From Paludibacteraceae bacterium (lineage in GTDB: Bacteria; Bacteroidota; Bacteroidia; Bacteroidales; Paludibacteraceae), in the NCBI GenBank assembly GCA_017387515.1, contig JAFOFC010000044.1, positions 1 to 42,857 on the forward strand: a DNA stretch of 42,857 nucleotides, given 5' to 3'. Below are positions 10,201-19,501 of this stretch, in pieces (the stretch's first letter is position 1; each line of letters starts with the position of its first letter). Both the position numbers and the translations under genes were made by a program. The notes under the pieces are model-generated. The model did not search any database. It was not told the DNA's origin and was given only the letters and a program-made list of their open reading frames with translations.

Positions 10201-13200
10201 AACTTCTAATACAACAGATACCTATACCATTAGCACGTTGCCTAATGGGGGCGCAACCTATCAAGTAAAAGTAGTAACCCCAGATGGTTGTCAAGGTACA
10301 GCAGAAACTACTGTTTCGGTTGTAACTACCCATAAACCTACGGTTACAACACCCGATGAAAAAATTACTTGCGCCATACAAGCCGTAACCCTTACAGCTA
10401 GTGTGCCAGATTGGACGGGAGTGGTAAGCCAACAATGGTACAATAATGGAGTGGCTATTCCAGGCGAAATAGGTCGTACTTTAACTACAACAGACGGAGG
10501 TAACTATACCATTACTCTTACCTATGCTAGTGGTTGCACCGAAACCTCAGATCCCTTGCAAATGGACAAGGATGATACTCCACCAACAGTAAGCATTTCG
10601 GTGATAGAGGGCGAAACAGAATTAACCTGTAATGTAACGGAATTAACCCTGCTTGCCACTGCAACTGGAAATGTAGACTATTTTTGGTCGGTAGAGGGCA
10701 GTTCCTCTATCCTGTCTAGAACAGATAAGCATACTACATCAGCTCCTGGTAAGTATACAGTTTTGGTAACGGCTGATAATGGTTGTACGGATACCGATAA
10801 CATTACCATTACCCAAAATATTACCAAACCCACCGCCTCGTTAAGTGCCAATCGTACAACCATTAACTGCCAAGATTTAGATGCCACCTTATCGGCGTCT
10901 GCTACCGGTGGCGTAACTCCTTACCAATACGCTTGGAACGGGGGTGCTTATGGTTTAGAAACAAGCAGCACCGTAACAGCAGGTGGCAACTATACCTTAA
11001 AAGTTAAAGGTTACAATGGTTGCGAATCAGATGTAGTTACGCTTCCTATTACCGAAAATAAAACCACGCCTACTGCCGTAATTACGTCGGATGTAACCCC
11101 AGCCGTTATTACTTGTGCTACAGGTTCTATTACGCTAACAGCCACCCCAGCCGATGGTGCAGCACCTTATCAATACGATTGGGGCGAAGGTTATGGCGAT
11201 GTATCTACCCATACCGTATCTGCCGATGGTTCTTATACCGTAAACATCAAGGACGCTAATTTCTGTACAGGAACAAGCACTGCTTTTGTGGTGCAATCAG
11301 ATACTTTATCCAGTGCCGTAAGTTTGTCTTCTTTGGTCGATAAGTTTACTTGTTCTTTGTCTTCTATTGTTATTACTGCATCGGTAGATGCTGCCTTTAC
11401 CAGCAAGGTAGATTACGTAGAGTGGTACAAAGATGGTAACTTACAAGCAGGTCAAACAGGCCTTACTTATACGGCAACCGAGGCTGCTTCTTACCAAGCT
11501 GTGGTGTATTATACCAATGGTTGTCACCGTGGTTCGGCGGCTATAGAGTTAACCACCGAAAACAACATACCAACTGTTCAAATTACAGCGACAGGTAATG
11601 TTACCGAGCTAACTTGTTCGCTTACTAGCATTGAATTAACCGCTACAATAACAGGTGGTGTCGAAGCATACACTTATGCTTGGCAAAAAGTTGGTCAGTC
11701 TACGGTTTTGACTAGTACTTCAACCTATGCAGCTATTGAAGCAGGTGATTATCAGGTTACAGTAACCGATGCTAATGGTTGTACCGCTACCAACAATATT
11801 ACCATTACCCAAGATATTACCAAACCCACCGCCTCGTTAAGTGCCAATCGTACAACCATTAACTGCCAAGATACGGATGCTACCTTAACGGCGTCTGCTA
11901 CCGGTGGCGTAACTCCTTACCAATACGCTTGGAACGGTGGTGCATATGGTAACGAAACTACCAGCACAGTAACAGCAGGTGGTAACTATACTTTAAAAGT
12001 TAAAGGCTACAATGGTTGCGAATCAGATGTAGCTACGCTTCCTATTACCGAAAATAAAACCACGCCTACTGCCGTAATTACGTCGGATGTAACCCCAGCC
12101 GTTATTACCTGTGCTACTGGTTCTATTACGCTAACAGCTACTCCAGCCGATGGTGCTGAACCTTATCAATACGATTGGGGCGATGGTTATGGCGATGTAT
12201 CTACTCATACCGTATCTGCTACTGGTTCTTATACCGTAAACGTCAAGGACGCTAATTTCTGTACAGGTACAAGCACTGCTTTTGTGGTGCAATCCGATAC
12301 CTTAACAAGCGCAGTAAGTTTATCTTCTTTGGTCGATAAGTTTACTTGTTCTTTATCTTCTATTGTTATTACTGCATCGGTAGATGCTGCCTTTACCAGC
12401 AAGGTAGATTACGTAGAGTGGTACAAAGATGGTAATTTACAAGCAGGTCAATCAGCTCTTACTTATACCGCAACCGAAGCGGCTTCTTACCAAGCTGTGG
12501 TGTATTATACCAATGGTTGTCACCGTGGTTCGGCGGCTATTTCACTGACCAACGATAGCAGTATGCCTACTGTAACCTTATCGGCAACGGCAACAACCTT
12601 AACTTGCAATCAATCTACCACTACCATTACTGCTACGGCAACCGCACAGGCTGGAATTGTTAATTACGAATGGAATACAGGTCTTAGTGGAGCTACAGCA
12701 ACCACCCTTACTCTTACGCAAGGTGTGGATGTTTTGAATAATCCTTACCGCGTTATCGTAACCGATGCTAATGGTTGCTCTGCATCGGCAGAGATTGTTA
12801 TAGATGAAGATGTAGATAAACCAGCTATCTCGATTACATCCGATGCATCTGAGTTTGTTTGTTCTACTGCTTCTATTAAGTTGCAAGCGGTTCCTCAAGA
12901 CCCAACAGCGGTTTATACCTATCAATGGACAGATGGTCCTGCTACCGATGTTTATACCATTACGGCATCGGGTACATACCAAGTAGTGGCAACAGGTAGT
13001 AATGGTTGCCAATCAGATCCCGTAGATGTAACCATTAACGATGCTGTAAATAAGTTAACAGTAAGCATTCAATCCAATGTTCCCGACAACAAGTTAACTT
13101 GTTATGTAGACAATATAGCATTAACAGCCACTCCAGCCGATCCTGTAGGAGACGTTAGCTACGAATGGGTGGCAGATGTTACCTTTGTAGCCTCATCGTC

Positions 13201-14764
13201 TAATTTGCAAACCGTAGTAGCCGCTGGTAGATATACCGTTAAGGCAAAAGACGAAAACGGATGTACAGCTTCTGATTTTGTAGATATTACAGATGATTAT
13301 GCAGAACCAACCATTACTATTACACCATCGGCAGCCGAATTGACCTGTGCGGTAACAAGCCTTGATTTAACGGCTTCTGCTGCCGAAGATGATGGTACTT
13401 TCTACTATGAGTGGGATCCTGCGGTACAGGTAAGTACCCCCGTATTATCGGTTACAGAACCAGGCGATTATACCGTAAGGGTAATTGGTGCCAATGGCTG
13501 TGATGCTACTGCTACACATACTGTAGATGCAGACGAAAGTGTGCCTACGGTAACCATACAAACCGAAAATAACCAAACGTTAATTACTTGTGCGGTTACC
13601 TCTATTGCTTTGCAAGCTCAAGCAACGGGTGGAGTAGTAGCGCAAGACTACCAATACGTATGGACCGATAATAATGAAACAGAAGCGCTGCGTCGCGTTA
13701 CAGCAGAAGGCAGTTATACTGTTGTGGTAACAGACGATAATGGTTGTAGTGGAACGGCTACTGTTACTATTACAGAAAATATTGCCAAACCAGTTTCGCA
13801 TTTTGATAGAGATATGTCAACGGAATTAACTTGTAAGAATCCAAGCATTACATTAACCCCCATAATTGATACAGAGAATCTTGCCCCATTTGATTATTAT
13901 TGGAGCGATGGTTCTACTAGCAATAGCCGTGTGATAGATCAGCCTGTTGAAAACTTATCCATGTATGTGGTAAGTCAAGTAAATGGTTGTGATTCGGAAC
14001 CTTCTACCATTACCATTACACAGGCAGAAAATAACCTAGAGGTAAGTATAGAGGCAGATAACACAACTCTTACCTGTAATAGAGAATCAGTTATTATAGC
14101 TGCTCAAGTACAGGGCGCCGTTATGCCTATAGCCAGCTATACTTGGACGGGTGGTGCTAGTAGTTCTTCTATTACGGTGACCCAAGCAGGTCCATATTGG
14201 GTAGAAGTAACAGATGATAATGGTTGTACGGCTAAATCGAATACGCTTGATATTACAGAATGGTATACCATGCCAGATGCAAGTTTAGAACAAGTGGGGC
14301 TAGATTCCATGCTAATTACTCCAATAGGTGATGAAGCTATGCCATGGATTTATCAGTTGGATAACGATACAACATTTATTGATGGTTTGTCGTTTAGCAG
14401 TTACGCAGGCCAACATGAATTATTCATTACCGACCAAAATGGCTGTAAAGCAGTAGTTCCTTTTGTAATTGAATTGAAGTTAGTAGAAATTAAAATTCCT
14501 GCTTTCTTTACTCCAAACGATGACGATTTGAATGATACTTGGGAAATTGATAACATAGAATATTACCCTAATGCGATTATTCAGATTTATGATAGATACC
14601 ATAAATTATTGGTAGAATACAAAGGTGCCGATCCTGGTTGGGATGGTATGTATAACGGTCATCCTATGCCAAGTGATGATTATTGGTATTATATACGCGA
14701 TATACATATTGGTCGCCCTAAGTCTGGTCACTTCCGTTTGCATCGTGGAAAAGTGTATAAATAA
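7226..14764 (+). CDS. Giant SprB-like T9SS adhesin with about 17 Ig-like repeats
   Basis: The 2512-residue protein is read from ATG 7226; TTG 7217 is also in frame. The signal peptide is MKKLGSILVALLLGCVLATQ. The N-terminal third has fibronectin/Ig-like segments and, at about 622-822, the module shared with the upstream protein (CYYAVVSN, YEQEINPVQGFC, NDVVIDDIAVSVC). From about residue 935 to 2350 run about 17 repeats of 80-88 residues of the pattern PTVxITxxxxxLTC...Y.W...GxYTVxVTDxNGC, each with two cysteines. Repeats 4-6 and 8-10 are near-identical. The end (FFTPNDDDLNDTWEIDNI, PSDDYWYYI, GHFRLHRG) is a clear type-B sorting domain. SprB-type proteins act as gliding or attachment adhesins. 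That role is inferred here. luxS follows 10 nt later. Confidence 0.88.
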   Translation: MKKLGSILVALLLGCVLATQVQAADINFTPSTTISGAGVMLYFEGYGTTFKRDKSYYNVSFIENTSSATTVMVNDCAGPYVYLGMNAGPVAGNKIVLQVLYDDGKTTGCGKVEFSGKQFVQSLSCDSQPPTWNEAPSLSCGSPNKVAFNVSASDALSDIAGYKVSIGSCVDKNISVTNATKDHTGVIELPLASCGVTLTASSNLTATIKPYDSGGNVGAAQTVSGIKVMQSTLTMQSVNCGTVHGRSITLEPMILGGNAASYMVSVNGAAATSYPGGSTIDVTGLETETTYSFSVSAVDGCGNESNAVSTSCTTIFEPYGGADYPEELIETSFDIQYTGSCPTSIAGGTAFSQAGASGAYSHSIDEIDVIGSFTLPDEFEEAYSNGYFHQDATKKQYAIVSNPKVLNGTYTQKTDGKNRLVLALGGDPAGVQTNLFRFQRENVGAGTTTISFVLEDLVGNATCPQNNLNSFRGLTIVYYKNGSIVAEQHQNHPIGTSRTYSYNFATAQGDDVMVDVRARYMAPCTAMAVSDLNVYGCLPKFITTRNGASIFCENQEVTLLATGIPNGTLQWQTSTDNANWQPISQNGMSIQVTVPLGNSYYRFRESASSAWSDTYTLLGQVCCTYLASQDEIWKEDFGTVTGRTSNSFVKNHTFKVSGKIDDCYYAVVSNSSQANQELDWPGGKKDHTGMVTGEVNGGFLVINVNNTIAPPVLIYEQEINPVQGFCESTYYNLSMFASNIAPGGLPSSFKFQVVDVVTREVLGEGETGDIADFGMANWLNYGVSFKPQGNPIKIQIYNTGYAGGGNDVVIDDIAVSVCNASVELLSNGKKVAEEVACGDNIPLEVKLNGNSNTFFGVSTPYYLWVRQTDGGAFEKLPAASGIGKDTYQAPTESGKEFTYKVIVAKDEATVLRAFSGTTDACDIYTETNVMTVTCIPCTTPTISLQASESVVCASATDPVTLTATVVSGVPASYVWSVKKQGDAVFTPLATHTTSNTTDTYTISTLPNGGATYQVKVVTPDGCQGTAETTVSVVTTHKPTVTTPDEKITCAIQAVTLTASVPDWTGVVSQQWYNNGVAIPGEIGRTLTTTDGGNYTITLTYASGCTETSDPLQMDKDDTPPTVSISVIEGETELTCNVTELTLLATATGNVDYFWSVEGSSSILSRTDKHTTSAPGKYTVLVTADNGCTDTDNITITQNITKPTASLSANRTTINCQDLDATLSASATGGVTPYQYAWNGGAYGLETSSTVTAGGNYTLKVKGYNGCESDVVTLPITENKTTPTAVITSDVTPAVITCATGSITLTATPADGAAPYQYDWGEGYGDVSTHTVSADGSYTVNIKDANFCTGTSTAFVVQSDTLSSAVSLSSLVDKFTCSLSSIVITASVDAAFTSKVDYVEWYKDGNLQAGQTGLTYTATEAASYQAVVYYTNGCHRGSAAIELTTENNIPTVQITATGNVTELTCSLTSIELTATITGGVEAYTYAWQKVGQSTVLTSTSTYAAIEAGDYQVTVTDANGCTATNNITITQDITKPTASLSANRTTINCQDTDATLTASATGGVTPYQYAWNGGAYGNETTSTVTAGGNYTLKVKGYNGCESDVATLPITENKTTPTAVITSDVTPAVITCATGSITLTATPADGAEPYQYDWGDGYGDVSTHTVSATGSYTVNVKDANFCTGTSTAFVVQSDTLTSAVSLSSLVDKFTCSLSSIVITASVDAAFTSKVDYVEWYKDGNLQAGQSALTYTATEAASYQAVVYYTNGCHRGSAAISLTNDSSMPTVTLSATATTLTCNQSTTTITATATAQAGIVNYEWNTGLSGATATTLTLTQGVDVLNNPYRVIVTDANGCSASAEIVIDEDVDKPAISITSDASEFVCSTASIKLQAVPQDPTAVYTYQWTDGPATDVYTITASGTYQVVATGSNGCQSDPVDVTINDAVNKLTVSIQSNVPDNKLTCYVDNIALTATPADPVGDVSYEWVADVTFVASSSNLQTVVAAGRYTVKAKDENGCTASDFVDITDDYAEPTITITPSAAELTCAVTSLDLTASAAEDDGTFYYEWDPAVQVSTPVLSVTEPGDYTVRVIGANGCDATATHTVDADESVPTVTIQTENNQTLITCAVTSIALQAQATGGVVAQDYQYVWTDNNETEALRRVTAEGSYTVVVTDDNGCSGTATVTITENIAKPVSHFDRDMSTELTCKNPSITLTPIIDTENLAPFDYYWSDGSTSNSRVIDQPVENLSMYVVSQVNGCDSEPSTITITQAENNLEVSIEADNTTLTCNRESVIIAAQVQGAVMPIASYTWTGGASSSSITVTQAGPYWVEVTDDNGCTAKSNTLDITEWYTMPDASLEQVGLDSMLITPIGDEAMPWIYQLDNDTTFIDGLSFSSYAGQHELFITDQNGCKAVVPFVIELKLVEIKIPAFFTPNDDDLNDTWEIDNIEYYPNAIIQIYDRYHKLLVEYKGADPGWDGMYNGHPMPSDDYWYYIRDIHIGRPKSGHFRLHRGKVYK
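10802..12540 (+). repeat. Intragenic duplication, two 743-bp copies 996 bp apart
   Basis: 10802-11544 and 11798-12540 align without gaps at a constant offset of 996 bp (332 codons). I count about 14 amino-acid differences in 247 residues and roughly 50 base changes. The copied part covers Ig-like repeats 4-6 (= 8-10). The remaining 253 bp of each 996-bp period (11545-11797 and 12541-12793) are not similar beyond ordinary repeat homology. Confidence 0.92.
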
Positions 14765-14774
14765 TAATTAGAAT

Positions 14775-15215
14775 ATGAAAGTAGAAAGTTTTAGTATGGA
14801 CCACACCAAGGTAAAAGCGCCTTTTGTGCGTAAATGTGGTGTTTTAACAGGTCCTAATGGAGATGTGGTGAGTAAGTTTGATTTGCGAATGATGCAACCT
14901 AATATGGCGGCTATACCCACAGGGGCCTTGCACGCCATGGAACATTTATTGGCAAGTTACCTACGCGACGAGGTAGAAAATGTAATTGATTTGTCGCCTA
15001 TGGGTTGCCGAACAGGATTTTATTTTATTGTGTGGGGGGAACCTAGTATAGAACAAATACAAACGGCTTTGTGTAATGCTTTACAGCGAATTGTTAACGC
15101 CACAGAGGTGCCTGCTGCCAACGAAATTCAATGTGGCAATTATCGAGATTTATCGCTATTTGGCGCGCAAGAGTATGCCAAATTGGTGTTAAAAGGATTT
15201 TTACAAAATATATAG
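14775..15215 (+). CDS. luxS: S-ribosylhomocysteine lyase (autoinducer-2 synthesis)
   Basis: The 146-residue protein has all LuxS hallmarks: SFSMDHTKVKAPFVRKCG at the start, FDLRMMQPN, and the zinc ligands His53 and His57 in LHAMEHLLA with Cys120 in EIQCGNY. The catalytic Glu56 and Cys78 (SPMGCRTGFYF) are present. It splits S-ribosylhomocysteine into homocysteine and DPD, the precursor of AI-2, in the activated methyl cycle. Family members have 150-170 residues, so it is slightly short but intact. It sits 10 nt after the giant adhesin and 10 nt before the GH30 gene. This suggests transcription from the adhesin promoter rather than with methionine-cycle genes. No pfs or metK is visible nearby. 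Confidence 0.96.
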   Translation: MKVESFSMDHTKVKAPFVRKCGVLTGPNGDVVSKFDLRMMQPNMAAIPTGALHAMEHLLASYLRDEVENVIDLSPMGCRTGFYFIVWGEPSIEQIQTALCNALQRIVNATEVPAANEIQCGNYRDLSLFGAQEYAKLVLKGFLQNI

Positions 15216-15225
15216 GCCTAGTGTT

Positions 15226-16860
15226 ATGAAAAAAGTAAGCCTTGGAATATTATTAGCATTGCTAACAGCAGCATGTATGCGCCCTGTAGAATTTACCACA
15301 GAAAAGGTATGGTTGACAGCTCCTACTGGAGAAAAAATGCAAGAACAGGCGCCTATTACTTTTACTCCAATTACTAATTATTCTCAAGGGCTTACTATTA
15401 CAGGCAAATGGCAAGTTTTTGAGGGTATAGGTGTATCTTTAACCGAATCTTCTGCTTTTGTGCTAGCCTGTTTGCCTAAAGAACAACGAGAAGCTGTATT
15501 AAAAGAATTTTTTAGCGAAGAAGGAGCAAATTTCCCTTTGGTGCGAACCCACATTGGAGCATGCGATTTTTCGGTAGAAGGTAAATACTCGCTAGCAGAA
15601 GTTCCAGGTGATACCTTGCTTACTTCATTTTCACTGCAACGTGATAAAGAAGGTTTTTCACCTTCGGTCTATCCCCAAGTGCTTGATAGCATGTACGATT
15701 TGTATCATTTAATGCGTGATGTGGCAGCTATTAAAGCATCGCAGGCTGATTCAACTTATAAAATTTTGGCTAGTGCTTGGACGGCGCCTGCATGGATGAA
15801 AGATAATAATGCCTATTACGAGCGAGGTAATGGCGTTGCTAGAGGGGGTAAATTGCTGCCCCAATATTATGCAACTTATGCTAATTATTTAGTAAAATAC
15901 ATCCAAGCTTATCAACAAGAAGGTATTAATATTTGGGCAGTAACACCTGTTAACGAGCCTATGGGCAATGACGGGGGGTGGGAAAGTATGGATGTGTCGC
16001 CACAAGATGAAGCAAAGTTTATAGGTCACTACCTTGCTCCTGCTATTAAACAAGCTGGGTTGTCTACTAAAATATTTGGATTCGATCAGAATACCTTTGA
16101 GATGGGCCCATATATATCGGCCATTTACGGCGATTCTTTGGCTCGTGCGGCAACAGCAGGCATGGCAGTGCATTGGTATGGTAGCACGGTAAGTAGTTTC
16201 CCAGATGTGCTAGACTCTGTTTATGCTAACCATCTAGATAAATTAATTATTCATACAGAAGGGTGTGTAGATAATTTAGGTTGTCCAGCGTGGGATGCTG
16301 TAACCGACCCCGAAGGATTTACGGAAGAAAATTGGTTTGCAAACGATGCTTTTTGGTGGAACAAGGAAGCTACAGATTGGGCATATAGTACGCCGTTTTG
16401 GCCCGAGTTACACCCTAAGTATTCCGTAGTTGAAAGGTATGTAACTTACTTGTTAGAAGGAATAGAGCATAGAATGCACGGCTTTATTGATTGGAATATG
16501 GTTTTGGATAAGCAGGGAGGTCCTAATCATGTATCTAATTTTTGTGGAGCCCCCCTTATGGTTGATACCGATTCTAAGCAATTATACTACACACCTTACT
16601 ATTATGCGTTAAAACAAATAAGTAATACATTACGTCCAGGCGATACTATTTATACTGTAAGTGGCAAAGAAAATACTCCGTTGTATGGCATTGCTAGCGT
16701 AAACCCTCAAGGTAAATTAGCTGTTCAACTATACAATCATTCTGACCAACCATATACAACATCACTTACTATAGGTAAGTGGCAAGCTTCTATTACCATT
16801 CCAGCCAAGGCATTGCTTACCCTTGTAACCCCTAATGAAATAGGATTTTTAATGTACTAA
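15226..16860 (+). CDS. Glycoside hydrolase family 30 lipoprotein
   Basis: The 544-residue protein has a lipoprotein signal (MKKVSLGILLALLTAAC, lipid-anchored Cys17). The (beta/alpha)8 domain begins at FEGIGVSLTESSAF. The acid/base glutamate is Glu244 in VTPVNEP and the nucleophile is Glu345 in HTEGCVDN. HWYGS and a small C-terminal beta domain (about 460-540) complete the GH30 plan. Members act on beta-glucosylceramide, beta-1,6-glucans or related beta-glycosides; the substrate cannot be chosen from sequence alone. With no SusC/D genes nearby it does not belong to an ordinary polysaccharide utilisation locus. It is the last gene of the adhesin-luxS unit. Confidence 0.9.
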   Translation: MKKVSLGILLALLTAACMRPVEFTTEKVWLTAPTGEKMQEQAPITFTPITNYSQGLTITGKWQVFEGIGVSLTESSAFVLACLPKEQREAVLKEFFSEEGANFPLVRTHIGACDFSVEGKYSLAEVPGDTLLTSFSLQRDKEGFSPSVYPQVLDSMYDLYHLMRDVAAIKASQADSTYKILASAWTAPAWMKDNNAYYERGNGVARGGKLLPQYYATYANYLVKYIQAYQQEGINIWAVTPVNEPMGNDGGWESMDVSPQDEAKFIGHYLAPAIKQAGLSTKIFGFDQNTFEMGPYISAIYGDSLARAATAGMAVHWYGSTVSSFPDVLDSVYANHLDKLIIHTEGCVDNLGCPAWDAVTDPEGFTEENWFANDAFWWNKEATDWAYSTPFWPELHPKYSVVERYVTYLLEGIEHRMHGFIDWNMVLDKQGGPNHVSNFCGAPLMVDTDSKQLYYTPYYYALKQISNTLRPGDTIYTVSGKENTPLYGIASVNPQGKLAVQLYNHSDQPYTTSLTIGKWQASITIPAKALLTLVTPNEIGFLMY

Positions 16861-16890
16861 TTAACCTTTGTATAATTGCTCTTATAATAA

Positions 16891-16925
16891 AAAAAGACTC
16901 ATTTTTAAAAATGAGTCTTTTTTTT
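16891..16925. terminator. Bidirectional terminator between converging genes
   Basis: The perfect palindrome AAAAAGACTCATTTTT / AAAAATGAGTCTTTTT (16891-16922) has A and T runs on both sides. It can end the GH30 transcript on plus and the OmpP1-type transcript on minus. Confidence 0.9.
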
Positions 16926-16941
16926 GGTAATCTATGTTTCT

Positions 16942-18462
16942 TTAAAAACGTATGCCGTAGGTTAATACCAATTGGTTACGTACGCTGCGTAATCCAATAG
17001 GGTCGGCACCTTGGTAGGCGTAAAAATCGGCATGATTTACTTGCCATACGTAGGCTAAATCAACGGCATGTCTGTCTATGCGGTAGCCAATACCTGCCGT
17101 AACATTGTACGATTCTTTGCTATTGTAGTAATCCATATCGCAACGAACATCGTTGTTGTAGTAGTGTCTGGTAGCTCCCTCTTTGGCTATAGGCATGGTA
17201 TAACCGCCACCAATGCGCAAGGCAAGGGCATCTACAGGTTTAAATTCGGCACCAATGCGGAAAGCGTGGGTGTCTGCTATAGCACCATTCGATGCCATGT
17301 TCATGATGTCTTGAGGGGTTTTGTGTGAGTCTTTTAGAATAATGTTTTGTGAATTGGTATATTGGTAATCGATGCCAATAAAACCAAATTTACCCAACAC
17401 AAAACCTAAACTACCCATGGCGCTAAGTGGGCTTTCTAAATAAAATTGGCCTTCGCTAACGGGGGTGTCTTTATAATCGGTTTGGTTATCTTTACTTGGG
17501 TTTTTAAAGCTGACGCTAGCCGATGCCCAATCTTCCATGTAGTACCAAGTAGGGGTGTGGAAGGCAGCACCTATGCGCAACCAGTTTACAGGGCGAACAA
17601 TAAAACCTAATTTGTAAGCAAAACCACATCCTTCCATGGCGTAGTTGGTGTGCATGGTATACGCATTACCATCGTTAAAGATTTCTTGTTGTCCCACTCT
17701 TTTGTTGTAGTACAAGTAATCGCAGTTAAACGACATACCCCAGTAGAAAATGTTCTCTACGTTACCACCTATACTAATGCCGTATTCGTCGTGGGCACCA
17801 TATTCAGAAAACTGTAGGTTGGTGCGTACATTGCCTTTACCAATTTTGGTGTAGTAGGGTAGGTAGACGGTTTCGTTGTTTAAGGGATTGGTAATGGGAT
17901 CAATTAAATATGCTTGATAGCCCAAAATAGAACGCCATGCTAGGTCTGTATTGTAGAATTGATCTACTAAATCGTCACTAAAATAGTTAGGGTCTGTTCC
18001 ATTGGTCATTTGGGCAATAAATTCGGTGGCAGAACCTTGTTGAATACCCGAGTAACGACCTTCGCGCGCCATGTTTTTAATGCGGTTGTAGGTGATGCCA
18101 AAGTTTAAAGTAATCAATCCCTTTTCTTTGGGGTTTAACCAAGTGCCAATGTAGGCAATATTGGCCAAATTGGCCGAAATGTAGTTGCTAGGCGCATCGC
18201 CACCCATGCTGGTGTTGGTCCAGTGTATGTTACCAGAAAGGGTTAACTCAGAGCTTCGATATACCCCAATACCCGCTGGGTTATACGATACGGTACTGGC
18301 ATCGCCCCCTAATGCACCCATAGCACCGCCTACCGATACAAATCGTGCGGTGCCATTTAATTCCGAATTAGCTGCTACAGCTGCATCGTAAAAATTCTGA
18401 TTTTGTGCCGACACTCCTAGCGAAAGTGCAAGGAGTGTGCTTGCTAATAAAAGTTTATTCAT
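16942..18462 (-). CDS. OmpP1/FadL/TodX-type outer membrane protein
   Basis: The 506-residue protein has a signal peptide (MNKLLLASTLLALSLGVSAQ) followed by RFVSVGGAMGALGGDASTVSYNPAG, the N-terminal hatch signature of the FadL-like family, and many alternating beta-strands. It ends in a beta-barrel terminal motif with aromatic last residue (LVLTYGIRF). FadL-type channels take up hydrophobic compounds; in Bacteroidota these proteins are common and their substrates are mostly unknown. The gene starts 22 nt after the Tyr/Trp-rich exported protein, so the two are probably co-transcribed from the divergent region near 19500. Confidence 0.88.
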   Translation of the reverse strand: MNKLLLASTLLALSLGVSAQNQNFYDAAVAANSELNGTARFVSVGGAMGALGGDASTVSYNPAGIGVYRSSELTLSGNIHWTNTSMGGDAPSNYISANLANIAYIGTWLNPKEKGLITLNFGITYNRIKNMAREGRYSGIQQGSATEFIAQMTNGTDPNYFSDDLVDQFYNTDLAWRSILGYQAYLIDPITNPLNNETVYLPYYTKIGKGNVRTNLQFSEYGAHDEYGISIGGNVENIFYWGMSFNCDYLYYNKRVGQQEIFNDGNAYTMHTNYAMEGCGFAYKLGFIVRPVNWLRIGAAFHTPTWYYMEDWASASVSFKNPSKDNQTDYKDTPVSEGQFYLESPLSAMGSLGFVLGKFGFIGIDYQYTNSQNIILKDSHKTPQDIMNMASNGAIADTHAFRIGAEFKPVDALALRIGGGYTMPIAKEGATRHYYNNDVRCDMDYYNSKESYNVTAGIGYRIDRHAVDLAYVWQVNHADFYAYQGADPIGLRSVRNQLVLTYGIRF

Positions 18463-18484
18463 ATGTTATTATTTCGTTCTTTTT

Positions 18485-19483
18485 TTATCTGCGCATATGA
18501 CCGCCCGATCTTGCTCCGCCAGCAGGCATACTGCGATTCATGCTTCTGTTGCCACCGGTGTTAAAGTTGCGGCTACCGCTGTTAAACGACGATCCGTTGT
18601 TGCTTCTATTGGTGTGCGAACCACTTCTGTTATTGCCTCCTGTGTTAGAAGATTTGTTGGTAATAGCATCGCCTTTATACTTGGTAGTACTGCTTCCGCT
18701 GTCGTATTTACGATTACTGCTACCGCTACTAGTATTGCGGTTGCTGGTAGTTCCGCTGTTGTAACTTCTGTTGCTAGAAGAGGTGTTGCGGTTGTCGTAG
18801 GTGCGTTGGTTATCGGCTTTTGAACGGTTTTCTGCAGGTTTGCTGCCTCCACCATGATAGTTTCTGCTATCGGTTGAGTGGTAGCGACGGCTATCATTGT
18901 CGTAATGGTGATAGTCGGGACCATGGTGGGGTGGGTGATGTGGAGGGTGATGTGGAGGATAGTATCCTGGATAATATCCGGGGTAGTATCCTGGGTAATA
19001 GCCAGGATAATATGGGTAAGGATGATACCAAGGATCGTACCAACCCCATGTAAAGCTAGAGTAGAACCAAGGGTCCCACACGCTCCACGATGTCCATGGG
19101 TTGTACCAATTCCAGCCCCAGCCTAGGTTGATGTTAACATCCACGTTGGGTTCGTAGTTGCTTTCTTCCTCGTCGTCATCGTTTTGAATGATGTAAACGT
19201 ATTGAGGATCGTTAATAGTAACCGCTTCTGGATTGTAAAAACGTACAATCTCTTGTGTGTTTTTAAAATCCTCGTCGTCTACTACTATCACCGTTTCTGC
19301 TTTGTCGTTTTGGTTGCGACGATTGTATTCGTCTACATCGCGCGACGAACTGCTATTAACAATAACGGTGGTGCCTTCTTTCTTGGTCGATTTAGACGAA
19401 GAAGTGTAATAAATATCATCGTATTGGCCAAATGCCATGGATGATAGGCATAGTGCGCTTAAAAAAAATAAAATTCGTTTCAT
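18485..19483 (-). CDS. Exported Tyr/Trp-rich low-complexity protein
   Basis: The 332-residue protein has a signal peptide (MKRILFFLSALCLSSMAFGQ). The mature part runs through an acidic Asn/Asp segment, then a Trp-rich stretch (NLGWGWNWYNPW). Four PGYY units and three HHPP units follow, and the tail (about 200-332) is rich in Ser, Asn, Gly and Arg. I do not recognise a domain. Similar Trp/Tyr/Gly-rich exported proteins are seen in Bacteroidota, but their function is unknown to me. It is the first gene of a pair with the OmpP1-type porin. The low-complexity regions give long shadow frames on both strands, but the signal peptide and context favour this frame. Confidence 0.72.
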   Translation of the reverse strand: MKRILFFLSALCLSSMAFGQYDDIYYTSSSKSTKKEGTTVIVNSSSSRDVDEYNRRNQNDKAETVIVVDDEDFKNTQEIVRFYNPEAVTINDPQYVYIIQNDDDEEESNYEPNVDVNINLGWGWNWYNPWTSWSVWDPWFYSSFTWGWYDPWYHPYPYYPGYYPGYYPGYYPGYYPPHHPPHHPPHHGPDYHHYDNDSRRYHSTDSRNYHGGGSKPAENRSKADNQRTYDNRNTSSSNRSYNSGTTSNRNTSSGSSNRKYDSGSSTTKYKGDAITNKSSNTGGNNRSGSHTNRSNNGSSFNSGSRNFNTGGNRSMNRSMPAGGARSGGHMRR

Positions 19484-19501
19484 GGCGTCTTATTTTTGTA
19501 C

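Noticed and set aside
18437-19126. Long plus-strand frames opposite the Tyr/Trp-rich exported protein
   Set aside because: They have biased composition, no signal peptide or motif, and mirror low-complexity codons of the minus-strand gene, which has a signal peptide and a promoter.
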